A stretch of DNA of 5,635 bases from contig JAGOFF010000162.1 in assembly GCA_017997315.1 (NCBI GenBank), positions 1 to 5,635 on the forward strand, read 5' to 3'. Source of the stretch: Clostridia bacterium. GTDB taxonomy: Bacteria; Bacillota; Clostridia; Saccharofermentanales; UBA5734. Position 1 is the stretch's first letter; every line of letters starts with the position of its first letter. Positions 1 to 5,635 of this stretch are shown in pieces. The notes under the pieces are model-generated. The model ran no database searches. It was not told the DNA's origin and saw nothing but the letters and a program-made list of their open reading frames with translations. Both the position numbers and the translations under genes were made by a program.

Positions 1-326
1 GTCTCCCCGTCCGTCCCTTCCACCATGTAATATCCGTCCCCGCCGATCGCCAGATCCAGCGGCTCGCCGGTCTGGAGCAGAGGGCCGGGATCGAGCAGCG
101 TGGTCTGCACGGCGGCAAGCACGCCGGAACCCCGCTGCAGGTCAGCGGTCTGGCCGTCGAGCGGCAAAGACGGATCCAGCATTGCTGAGTAGACCGCTTC
201 CTGAAATTCAACGCGGCTTTTGCGATACCCGTCGGTGTTGACGTTCGCAATATTGTTCGCAATGGTGTCGATGTTTCTCTGCTGCGCCTGCAGGCCGGCG
301 GCGGCGGTGTACAGTGACTGCGCCAT
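1..326 (-). CDS. flgG: Flagellar distal rod protein FlgG (3' end beyond window)
   Basis: Only the N-terminal 108 codons are inside the window; the family is usually about 260 residues, so roughly 40% is seen. FlgG builds the distal rod that connects the basal body to the hook and is exported through the flagellar export gate. The start is ATG at 326, with a strong GGGAGGG ribosome binding site 5 bases upstream. Residues 1-35 (MAQSLYTAAAGLQAQQRNID, then ANNIANVNTDGYR) are the classic N-terminal rod/hook domain with its NN-ANVNT-GY/F signature. Residues 84-101 (LQTGEPLDLAIGGDGYYM) match the conserved TG-x-x-LD-x-AI-x-G-x-G-F/Y block that follows in FlgG. The reading frame is open to the window edge. 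It follows flgF after 12 bases and is surely co-transcribed with it. FlgG rather than FlgF is inferred from the SLYTAA opening and from being second in the usual F-G pair; the Bacillus counterpart is FlhP. Confidence 0.93.
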   Translation of the reverse strand, partial: MAQSLYTAAAGLQAQQRNIDTIANNIANVNTDGYRKSRVEFQEAVYSAMLDPSLPLDGQTADLQRGSGVLAAVQTTLLDPGPLLQTGEPLDLAIGGDGYYMVEGTDGE

Positions 327-331
327 GCTTT

Positions 332-338
332 CCCTCCC
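332..338 (-). promoter_or_regulatory. Ribosome binding site of flgG
   Basis: GGGAGGG on the minus strand sits 5 bases before the flgG ATG at 326 and directly follows the flgF TAA stop (339-341). The same heptamer is used by flgF. It fixes the start of flgG, and the tight packing suggests reinitiation by ribosomes leaving flgF. Confidence 0.75.
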
Positions 339-1088
339 TTACAGACGACCGATCTCGCTGGCCGACTTGCCCAGTTTCTCGTCCATCATCCGGACGATCC
401 GCTGGTTCAGCTCGTGGTTCCGCGAGATTTCAATCATGTCCACCATCTGTCCCGCCAGATCCACATTCGCGCTTTCGAGCGAGCCCTGGCGGATCCGGGT
501 CGTCGTATCCGGGAGAGGCTCCCCGCCGAATGCGGTGAACAGGTTGGCCCCCTCTTTGCGAAGCATGCCGGTGTCCTCGAACGAGACCAGGCGGATCCGG
601 TCCGAACCCGCACCGGACTGCACCGTCCCGTCCGCAGAGACTAAAAACTCCTCGTCCGATACGCGTATCGGACCGTTCAGGCCGAGGATCGGGTAGCCTT
701 CCGGCGTAACCAACTCCCCGCCGGCGGAAACCTGGAACGCCCCGGCGCGGGTATACCGCTCCCCCTGCGGCGTTTCGACGACGAAGAATCCGGTGCCCTC
801 GAGCGCCAGGTCCGCAGACCGTCCGGTCTGCTCCAGCACGCCCGATGTGAACGATGTATCGATCATATCGACATGGATTCCGGTGTTGAGCGGCCCCACT
901 TCCGTATCCGCACCGACGACCGCGGGATCGTTGATCCGTTCGATCAGAAGGTCGCTGAATGAACGGGTGAGGAGCGAATCCTCCTTGAAGCCCGGGGTGG
1001 TCGCATTGGCCAGGTTGTTCGTGACGACGTCCATTCGCCGGCGCTGGGAGATCATGGCGGTCGAAGCGATGTACAAGCCTCGGTTCAT
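339..1088 (-). CDS. flgF: Flagellar basal-body rod protein, FlgF type (FlhO-like)
   Basis: A complete 249-residue protein ending in TAA. The rod/hook family forms the axial structure of the basal body outside the membrane, and members are exported by the flagellar type III machine without a cleaved signal peptide; none is seen here. Residues 1-35 hold the N-terminal rod domain (MNRGLYIASTAM, then NNLANATTPGFK at 24-35). Residues about 88-105 (TGRSADLALEGTGFFVVE) are the central FlgE/F/G block. Residues about 200-249 (RQGSLESANVDLAGQMVDMI onward) are the C-terminal rod domain, with the expected E-x-SNV-like ESANVDL. The start at 1088 is preferred over an in-frame ATG at 1127 because family similarity begins at MNRGLY and GGGAGGG lies 4 bases upstream. 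FlgF and FlgG are paralogues; FlgF is chosen because this is the first of two adjacent copies and is the less FlgG-like at its N-terminus. A candidate promoter and hairpin lie just upstream. Confidence 0.92.
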   Translation of the reverse strand: MNRGLYIASTAMISQRRRMDVVTNNLANATTPGFKEDSLLTRSFSDLLIERINDPAVVGADTEVGPLNTGIHVDMIDTSFTSGVLEQTGRSADLALEGTGFFVVETPQGERYTRAGAFQVSAGGELVTPEGYPILGLNGPIRVSDEEFLVSADGTVQSGAGSDRIRLVSFEDTGMLRKEGANLFTAFGGEPLPDTTTRIRQGSLESANVDLAGQMVDMIEISRNHELNQRIVRMMDEKLGKSASEIGRL

Positions 1089-1092
1089 TGTA

Positions 1093-1099
1093 CCCTCCC
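1093..1099 (-). promoter_or_regulatory. Ribosome binding site of flgF
   Basis: GGGAGGG on the minus strand, 4 bases before the ATG at 1088. It decides for this start against the upstream in-frame ATG at 1127, which has no comparable site. A small hairpin (1100-1115) abuts its 5' side. Confidence 0.75.
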
Positions 1100-1115
1100 G
1101 CATGGTAGACCATGC
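1100..1115 (-). repeat. Short perfect inverted repeat / hairpin before flgF
   Basis: On the minus strand GCATGGT-CT-ACCATGC is a perfect inverted repeat with 7-base arms and a 2-base centre. As RNA it would fold as a 6-bp stem with a UCUA tetraloop. It ends exactly where the flgF ribosome binding site begins, leaving that site unpaired. If the promoter proposed at 1127-1153 is used, the hairpin would start only about 5-6 bases into the transcript, a position typical of 5'-end stabilising stems. It could equally be a DNA operator or chance. No U-run follows, so it is not an intrinsic terminator. Confidence 0.5.
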
Positions 1116-1122
1116 TCCAATA

Positions 1123-1166
1123 GTCAAAATCGATGATTCCGGAAGAACCTTGAGATGATTTTTGAC
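1123..1166. repeat. Inverted and direct short repeats around the intergenic promoter
   Basis: GTCAAAA at 1123-1129 is matched by its reverse complement TTTTGAC at 1160-1166; allowing one bulged base the arms extend to about 9 paired positions. Inside this, GATGATT occurs twice in direct orientation at 1132-1138 and 1154-1160, 22 bases apart (about two helical turns). The repeats frame the candidate sigma-28 promoter. They could be a regulator site, but the region is AT-richer than its surroundings and short repeats arise easily, so this is weak. Confidence 0.25.
1127..1153 (-). promoter_or_regulatory. Candidate sigma-28 (FliA/SigD) promoter for flgFG
   Basis: On the minus strand TCAAGGTT (1153-1146), an 11-base spacer and ATCGATTT (1134-1127) resemble the sigma-28 consensus TAAAGTTT-N11-GCCGATAA. 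The spacing is exact, the CGAT core of the -10 element is intact, and 10 of 16 positions match. Transcription would start near 1120, giving a leader of about 33 bases to the flgF ATG. It lies in the only sizeable intergenic gap of the window, directly after the gene for the matching sigma factor. I found no convincing sigma-70-type alternative: a TTGACT occurs but lacks a -10 partner. The match is imperfect, so this remains a proposal. Confidence 0.4.
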
Positions 1167-1184
1167 ATTTCTGTTTCTTTTTGG

Positions 1185-1985
1185 CTACCGATATTGCCGG
1201 GAGAGCCGGGCCCGGAGTTTCAGGATGGCGCCGGAATGGATCTGCGAGATCCGGGATTCCGTCAGGCTGAGCACTTTGCCGATCTCGCGCAGTGTCAGCT
1301 CGTCGAAATAGTACAGGCTGAGCACCATCTGTTCGCGTTCGGTCAAACGTCCGATCTCTCTGGCGAGGATTTCCTTGAACTCCGTTTTTTCCACGTCACT
1401 GACGATCTGGGAGTCCGACACCAGGCGTTCGTCCTCGGCCGGGGCCTCGGTCAGGAGTTCGTCGAGATACATGAGATTGAGGAAATGCGAATCGCTGAGG
1501 GTCTGGCGCATCTCCTCCACATCCAGGCCGAGTTCCTGCGCGACCTCCTCGTCGGACGCCGGTCCGCCGTTGCGCTGCGCCACGCGGTCATAGGCGGCCT
1601 CCAGCTGTTTGATCCGCGTGCGTACATGGACGGGCGCCCAGTCCTGACGGCGCATGTAGTCGATGATCTCGCCGCGGATACGGATCTGCGCATAGGTTTC
1701 GAACCGCACGCTCCGGGCCGGATCGAACCGTTCGATCGCATCCATCATCCCGAGAACCCCGCAACTGACCAGGTCGTCGTAGTCGACATAGGGCCGGCTG
1801 GTCGCGAACAACCGGCCGACGACCCGCTTGACGAGCGGAATGTAGTGCAGGAGAAGCTCGTTGCGGAGATCGTTGTCCCGGTTCTCGGCGTACTGTCCCC
1901 ACATCCTGGCGATCCGGTCGTCTCCCGGAGTGCGGTCGACCTGCCCCGCGGCTTGACCGTCCATCTTCCTATTGTCCATTCTCAC
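1185..1985 (-). CDS. fliA: Flagellar RNA polymerase sigma factor, FliA/SigD/WhiG family
   Basis: A 266-residue sigma-70-family protein, a normal length for the sigma-28 group, which drives late flagellar genes (flagellin, motor, chemotaxis) and is held by FlgM until the hook-basal body is complete. Region 2 spans about residues 40-115: LLLHYIPLVKRVVGRL, then DYDDLVSCGVLGMMDAIERFD (core binding), then FETYAQIRIRGEIIDYMRRQ (-10 recognition and melting). Region 3 covers about 116-180 and carries DEEVAQELGL. Region 4 is at about 210-262, with LTEREQMVLSLYYFDELTL and the helix-turn-helix REIGKVLSLTESRISQIHSG. There is no region 1.1, as expected for this group. The start is uncertain: GTG at 1985 follows a weak AGAGAG; ATG at 1979 is almost as good; ATG at 1964 has AGGA only 2 bases away. 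It starts 11 bases after the flhA stop, so it is expected in the same operon, and it ends in TAG without a visible terminator. Called fliA by family; clostridial annotations often use whiG or sigD. Confidence 0.95.
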   Translation of the reverse strand: MRMDNRKMDGQAAGQVDRTPGDDRIARMWGQYAENRDNDLRNELLLHYIPLVKRVVGRLFATSRPYVDYDDLVSCGVLGMMDAIERFDPARSVRFETYAQIRIRGEIIDYMRRQDWAPVHVRTRIKQLEAAYDRVAQRNGGPASDEEVAQELGLDVEEMRQTLSDSHFLNLMYLDELLTEAPAEDERLVSDSQIVSDVEKTEFKEILAREIGRLTEREQMVLSLYYFDELTLREIGKVLSLTESRISQIHSGAILKLRARLSRQYR

Positions 1986-1996
1986 ACCCGCTCTCT

Positions 1997-4033
1997 TCAG
2001 GCGCTTGCGCTGACCATGCGGTCGGCTTGCAGCTCAACCGCGGCATCGATCTCGTTGTAGGAAAGCACCGTCAGGTCGGGGGCGAGCTGATCGGCGATCT
2101 TTTTGAAATGGGGGCGGACGGCGGGCGAGGTCAGGACGATGGGGGTGATCCCCAGCGCCATGGTTTCCTCGACGGCGGACTGCAGGCTCCGCATCACCTG
2201 CTGGATCTGGTCGGGCGAGAGGGCGACGAACGAGCCCTGGTCGGTCGTGCGCAGCCGTTCGAGGATGAGCTGCTCCAGCTGCGGGTCCAACGTGATCACC
2301 CGCGCCTTGCCGCCCGGGAGGAACTTGCGGGTGATGGCGCGCTTGAGCTTCTGCCGCACAAACTCGACCAGTGAATCCGGATTGCGGGTGACCGAGGCAT
2401 AGTCCGACATGGTTTCCACGATGGTGGTCAGATCCCGGATCGCAATGGATTCCCGCAGCAGGCCGGCCAGGATTTTCTGGAGGTCCCCCAGTGAGAACAT
2501 CTTGGGGAACACCTCCTCGACCAGGGTCGCCTGGGTTTCGCGGAGATGTTCGACGAGCACCTGCACCTGCTGACGGTCGAGAAGTTCATGGCCATGGCGC
2601 TGCAGAACCTCGGACAGGTGTGTCGCGATGACCGACGGGGGATCGACGATGGTGAAGCCGTGGAGTTCCGCTTTTTCACGCTCCCCTTTCGCGATCCACA
2701 GCGCCGGCAGCCCGAACGACGGCTCGGTCGTCGGGATTCCCTTGACATTGTGCGACTCGCCGTCGGGGCTCATGGCCAGCAGGCTGTCCGGGAGGACCTC
2801 CCCGCGCGCCACTTCGTTTCCGCGGATCTTGATGATGTATTCGTTGGTCTTGAGCATCACGTTGTCCCGCAGCCGGATGCCGGGAATGACCAGTCCGAGG
2901 TCCATGACGCACTGCCGGCGGATCAGCACGATCCGCTCAGAAAGGTCGCCGCCCTGCGCCGCGTCCGCGAGAGAAATCAGCCCGTATCCGAATTCCAGCT
3001 CGATCGGGTCGACCGCGAGAAGGCCGACCACGTTCTCCGGCGCTCCGTCCGCCGCGGGCGCAGCCCCTCCCGGGATCTCCTCCGTCTCCGGGGCGGCGGC
3101 CGCCTTGCGGCGGAGTACGGCACCGAGTGCTACAAGGATGGCCGCCAGCGCGATGATGGGCACCTTGGGCAGGCCGGGAATGAGTCCGAGGGCGAAAATC
3201 ATCCCTCCGGCGATGATCAGGACGGTCGGCTGGGAGGAGAACTGGGCGGTGATGTCCCGGCCGAGATTGTTCTCCGATGCCGCACGGGTGACGATGATGC
3301 CGGTTGCCGTCGAGACCAGCAGAGCGGGCAGCTGGCTGACCAGTCCGTCGCCGACCGTCGCGAGCGTATAGACCTGGACCGCCTCCCCGAACGACATGCC
3401 GCCGGATACGACGCCGATGACCAGCCCGCCGATCATGTTGATCAGCACGATCAGGATGCCGACGATCGCATCCCCTTTTACAAACTTGCTCGCGCCGTCC
3501 ATGGCGCCGTAGAAATCCGCTTCCCGCTGCACTTTGCTGCGGCGGATCCGGGCCTGCGACTCGTTGATCAGGCCGGCGTTGAGGTCCGCGTCGATCGCCA
3601 TCTGTTTTCCCGGCATCGCATCCAGCGTGAACCGTGCGGACACCTCCGCGACGCGCTCCGAACCTTTGGTGATGACGATGAACTGGATGACGACGATGAT
3701 CGCGAAGATGATGATTCCGACCGCGAGGTTTCCGCCGATGACAAATCCGCCGAACGTCTTGATCACCGATCCTGCATTGCCCCCGTTCCCGAGGATCAGG
3801 CGGGTCGAGGAGATGTTGAGCGACAGCCTGAACAACGTCATGATCAGGAGCAGCGGCGGAAACACCGACAGGTCGAGCGCCTCCCGGGAGAACATCGTCA
3901 GGAGGAGCACGACTACCGACAGGCTTATGCTCACGATCAGCAGAAAGTCGAGCAGCAGCGGATTGAGCGGCACGATGATCAGGATGATGATCAGGAATAC
4001 GCCGGCCGCGACGATGATGTCGGTGGCTTTCAT
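1997..4033 (-). CDS. flhA: Flagellar export gate protein FlhA
   Basis: A complete 678-residue protein, a typical FlhA length. FlhA forms the nonameric ring of the export gate; its membrane part uses the proton motive force and its cytoplasmic part docks chaperone-substrate complexes. About eight membrane segments lie in the N-terminal 308 residues (for example 5-22, 26-46, 101-122, 189-210, 271-289, 291-307). Between them lies the family's signature cytoplasmic loop: RFTLDAMPGKQMAIDADLNA at 134-153, then READFYGAMDGASKFVKGDA at 170-189. An Ala/Pro/Glu-rich linker (about 309-333) leads to the cytoplasmic domain (about 340-678), recognisable by DPIELEFGYGLISLAD, VIPGIRLRDN and the LVEEVFPKMFSLGDLQKIL stretch. 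The ATG at 4033 overlaps the flhB stop by 4 bases and has AAGAAAGGAG 7 bases upstream, inside flhB. The sequence is closest in my reading to Firmicutes FlhA (LSLNISSTRLIL). A type III secretion homologue (SctV) is unlikely given the flagellar neighbours. Confidence 0.98.
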   Translation of the reverse strand: MKATDIIVAAGVFLIIILIIVPLNPLLLDFLLIVSISLSVVVLLLTMFSREALDLSVFPPLLLIMTLFRLSLNISSTRLILGNGGNAGSVIKTFGGFVIGGNLAVGIIIFAIIVVIQFIVITKGSERVAEVSARFTLDAMPGKQMAIDADLNAGLINESQARIRRSKVQREADFYGAMDGASKFVKGDAIVGILIVLINMIGGLVIGVVSGGMSFGEAVQVYTLATVGDGLVSQLPALLVSTATGIIVTRAASENNLGRDITAQFSSQPTVLIIAGGMIFALGLIPGLPKVPIIALAAILVALGAVLRRKAAAAPETEEIPGGAAPAADGAPENVVGLLAVDPIELEFGYGLISLADAAQGGDLSERIVLIRRQCVMDLGLVIPGIRLRDNVMLKTNEYIIKIRGNEVARGEVLPDSLLAMSPDGESHNVKGIPTTEPSFGLPALWIAKGEREKAELHGFTIVDPPSVIATHLSEVLQRHGHELLDRQQVQVLVEHLRETQATLVEEVFPKMFSLGDLQKILAGLLRESIAIRDLTTIVETMSDYASVTRNPDSLVEFVRQKLKRAITRKFLPGGKARVITLDPQLEQLILERLRTTDQGSFVALSPDQIQQVMRSLQSAVEETMALGITPIVLTSPAVRPHFKKIADQLAPDLTVLSYNEIDAAVELQADRMVSASA

Positions 4034-5106
4034 TTCAAGGCTCCTTTCTTGAGACGGGCGACATAGGCAAGGACTTCGGCGACCGCCTGATAGAAGCTCG
4101 CGGGAATCATTTCGCCGATTTCACAGGAAGCGTACAGCGACCGGGCGAGGGGACGGTTCTCCACCAGGGTGATCCGGTTCTCCCGGGCGATCTCCTTGAT
4201 CCGGAGCGCGATATGGCCCTTCCCTTTGGCCAGGATGACCGGAGCCGCTTCCTTGCGGGCGTCGTACCGGAGCGCGATGGCGTAATGGGTCGGATTGGTC
4301 ACGACGACGTCGGCCTGAGGGACCGCCGCCATCATGCGGCGCTGGGACATCGCCTGCTGGATCTGCTTGATGCGTCCCTTGGTCTGCGGATTTCCTTCGG
4401 TCAGCTTGTACTCCTGACGGATTTCCTCTTTGGACATCCTCATGTCTTTTTCGTGCCGCCACCACTGGTAGACATAGTCGATCACGGACAGACCCGCCAG
4501 GATGATGCCGCAGCGGAACGCGAGCGCGACGATCCGGTCAAAGACCGTCTGGATCGCGACAGGCAGGGAGATGGAGCAGAGTGCGGGCATCCTCTGCATT
4601 CCGTTCATGAATTCGCTGTAGATCGCCGCGATGATCAGCGTGATCTTGGCAAGCGATTTGACGGTCTCCATCACCGAGCGGGAGGAAAACAGCCGCTTGA
4701 AGCCGTTCAGCGGATTGATCCGGTCAAACTTGACCGTCAGGGTCTTGCCCGTCATGAGGAAGCGGGTCTGGACCACGCTGACGAGAACCGCGGTCGCGAC
4801 CGCGCACAGGAAAAACGGCAGTACCGCGGTGATCCCGAGCCGGAGTGCCTCCACGTAGTATCCCCGCGCGGCGTTGATGGTGAACGTCTCCGCCCCGGCG
4901 GACGTCCCCTGGAGCAGCCGCGTGAAGACCGCCTGAAGCTTCCTGCCCGTCGCCGGCCCGGCGATCCGGAGCACACCGAACATGCCGAGCAGGCTGACCG
5001 CGGTGGTCAGGTCATGGCTGAGGAAGACATTGCCCCGCTCGCGTTCTTCGCGGCGTTTCTTCGGGGTGGCCTTCTCGGTCCTCTCGCCGCCCGCGCCCGC
5101 GCTCAT
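4030..5106 (-). CDS. flhB: Flagellar export switch protein FlhB
   Basis: A complete 358-residue protein, the usual FlhB length. FlhB sits at the export gate and, by self-cleavage in its cytoplasmic domain, switches export from rod/hook subunits to filament subunits. The N-terminus has the expected charged segment (ERTEKATPKKRREERERGNV at 8-27) followed by SHDL. The membrane part covers about residues 33-215 with the conserved NPLNGFKRLFS at 131-141. The cytoplasmic part starts near 217 and includes YKLTEGNPQTKGRIKQIQ at 233-250. The autocleavage site NPTH is intact at 271-274 (VVTNPTHYAIALRYD), followed by APVILAKGKG and ENRPLARSLY. A minor oddity is RITLVENRP (about 311-319), where many homologues have vPvvEnpP, so two usual prolines are replaced. 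The ATG overlaps the fliR stop by 4 bases, with G-rich GGGGGTGG just upstream as ribosome binding site. It is separate from fliR, not fused to it as in some clostridia. Confidence 0.98.
   Translation of the reverse strand: MSAGAGGERTEKATPKKRREERERGNVFLSHDLTTAVSLLGMFGVLRIAGPATGRKLQAVFTRLLQGTSAGAETFTINAARGYYVEALRLGITAVLPFFLCAVATAVLVSVVQTRFLMTGKTLTVKFDRINPLNGFKRLFSSRSVMETVKSLAKITLIIAAIYSEFMNGMQRMPALCSISLPVAIQTVFDRIVALAFRCGIILAGLSVIDYVYQWWRHEKDMRMSKEEIRQEYKLTEGNPQTKGRIKQIQQAMSQRRMMAAVPQADVVVTNPTHYAIALRYDARKEAAPVILAKGKGHIALRIKEIARENRITLVENRPLARSLYASCEIGEMIPASFYQAVAEVLAYVARLKKGALK
4041..4050 (-). promoter_or_regulatory. Ribosome binding site of flhA, inside flhB
   Basis: AAGAAAGGAG on the minus strand lies within the last codons of flhB, 7 bases before the flhA ATG at 4033. 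With the ATGA stop/start overlap it supports both the chosen start and coupled translation of the two gate proteins. Confidence 0.75.
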
Positions 5107-5635
5107 GCAACCACCCCCAATGACGCCAGCATGCTTTCCGTGGCCGAGAACATGCTGTTGAACACCCGGTCGCAGAATCCGACATACAGCGGCTGCATCA
5201 GGAACAGCATGCCCAGTCCGATGACGATCTTGAGCGGGATGCCGACCATATAGGCGTTGAGCTGCGGCACCGCGCGCATCAGGATGCCCATTGCGGTTTC
5301 TGTGAGCAGCGCGGCACCGATCATGGGGAGCATCAGGCTCGCGGCCAGCCCGAACGCAAGCACGAACTGCTCCGCGGCCATCAGCGCCAGGTCGCCGGAA
5401 ATCCGGACCTCACCGACCGGCACGGCGCGCAGCGAGGCGTACATCAGCTGCATCAGGCGCAGATGCCCGTTGTTGGCGAAAAAGTACATGAGCATCGTGT
5501 AGTTGAGGACCATGCCGGTGAGCGGGGTCTGGGAGCTGGTCTGGGGATCGAATACGCTGCCGACGCCCAGGCCCATGTTGACGTCGATGATCTGTCCGGC
5601 GATCTGCGTCGTGCTGAAGAAAACCAGTGTGGAGT
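5103..5635 (-). CDS. fliR: Flagellar export gate protein FliR (5' end beyond window)
   Basis: The reading frame runs open from the right edge to a TGA at 5103-5105. About 177 C-terminal codons are present of the roughly 260 usual for FliR, so about 80 N-terminal residues are missing. FliR is a membrane protein of the FliP-FliQ-FliR core, the exit channel of the export gate. The methionine at 5576 is internal, not a start: family-conserved sequence continues upstream of it (FFSTTQIAGQIIDVN) into MGLGVGSVFDP, the strongest FliR signature. NGHLRLMQLMYASLRAVPVG then matches the conserved GH...S...P block. Two further hydrophobic stretches follow (around FGLAASLMLPMIGAALL and IPLKIVIGLGMLFLM). The stop overlaps the flhB start by 4 bases (ATGA). 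Upstream neighbours outside the window are expected to be fliQ and fliP by analogy with related clusters, which is inference. Confidence 0.95.
   Translation of the reverse strand, partial: STLVFFSTTQIAGQIIDVNMGLGVGSVFDPQTSSQTPLTGMVLNYTMLMYFFANNGHLRLMQLMYASLRAVPVGEVRISGDLALMAAEQFVLAFGLAASLMLPMIGAALLTETAMGILMRAVPQLNAYMVGIPLKIVIGLGMLFLMQPLYVGFCDRVFNSMFSATESMLASLGVVA

Noticed and set aside
1137..1144. Palindrome TTCCGGAA in the intergenic region
   Set aside because: Only 8 bases with no extension of symmetry; it falls in the spacer of the candidate promoter and is expected by chance.
1160..1184. Possible transcription terminator after the sigma gene
   Set aside because: There is a T-rich stretch on the plus strand, but on the transcribed (minus) strand it is A-rich and no GC-rich stem followed by a U-run is present.
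1155..2060. A 301-codon open frame on the plus strand opposite the sigma gene
   Set aside because: It is a shadow of the sigma gene and the end of flhA; the translation shows no recognisable motif and no ribosome binding site was seen.
3095..3104. GC palindrome GGCGGCCGCC
   Set aside because: It lies in the codons for the Ala-rich linker of FlhA and is explained by runs of GCC/GCG alanine codons.
3973..4020. Repeated GATGATCAGG-like units at the 5' end of flhA
   Set aside because: They encode the isoleucine-rich first membrane segment of FlhA, so repeated ATC/ATT codons explain them.
2546..4066. A 506-codon open frame on the plus strand opposite flhA
   Set aside because: It is antisense to an unmistakable flhA. 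Its translation is Asp/Arg-rich with no domain or membrane pattern and comes from the GC-rich codon use of the true gene.
4213..5253. A 346-codon open frame on the plus strand opposite flhB and the end of fliR
   Set aside because: It crosses two well-supported genes on the other strand, has a low-complexity charged composition, and no family resemblance.

Overview
The window is a GC-rich stretch of a bacterial flagellar gene cluster. All real genes lie on the minus strand, so the transcription order is from the right edge to the left: fliR (5' end cut off by the window) - flhB - flhA - fliA/sigD-type sigma factor - flgF - flgG (3' end cut off). There are no RNA genes, mobile elements or CRISPR arrays, and no stretch longer than about 100 bases lacks a gene.

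Right part (1997-5635): fliR, flhB and flhA encode three membrane proteins of the flagellar type III export gate. They are joined by two 4-base ATGA overlaps, so they are translationally coupled. Middle (1185-1985): a sigma-28-class factor starts 11 bases after flhA and is very probably co-transcribed with it. Left part (1-1088): two rod proteins of the FlgF/FlgG family (FlhO/FlhP in Bacillus). They are separated from the sigma gene by a 96-base intergenic region, which is the only real non-coding DNA here. That region holds a candidate sigma-28 promoter on the minus strand, a short hairpin just in front of the flgF ribosome binding site, and small repeats around the promoter.

How the genes work together: FliR, FlhB and FlhA export the rod proteins FlgF and FlgG and later subunits. 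FlhB autocleavage switches substrate class once the hook is complete. The sigma factor then turns on late flagellar genes after its anti-sigma factor (normally FlgM, not in the window) has been removed.

Organism: the sequence of the FlhA core (for example LSLNISSTRLIL, then RFTLDAMPGKQMAIDADL), the FlhB N-terminus and the order sigma-flgF-flgG look most like an anaerobic Firmicute (Clostridia) of unusually high GC content. Other phyla with similar flagellar clusters cannot be excluded from sequence reading alone. One departure from the common Clostridia/Bacillus order is that flhF and flhG are missing between flhA and the sigma gene. I see no undescribed system here; the interest is mainly in the regulatory intergenic region and the compact gene order.
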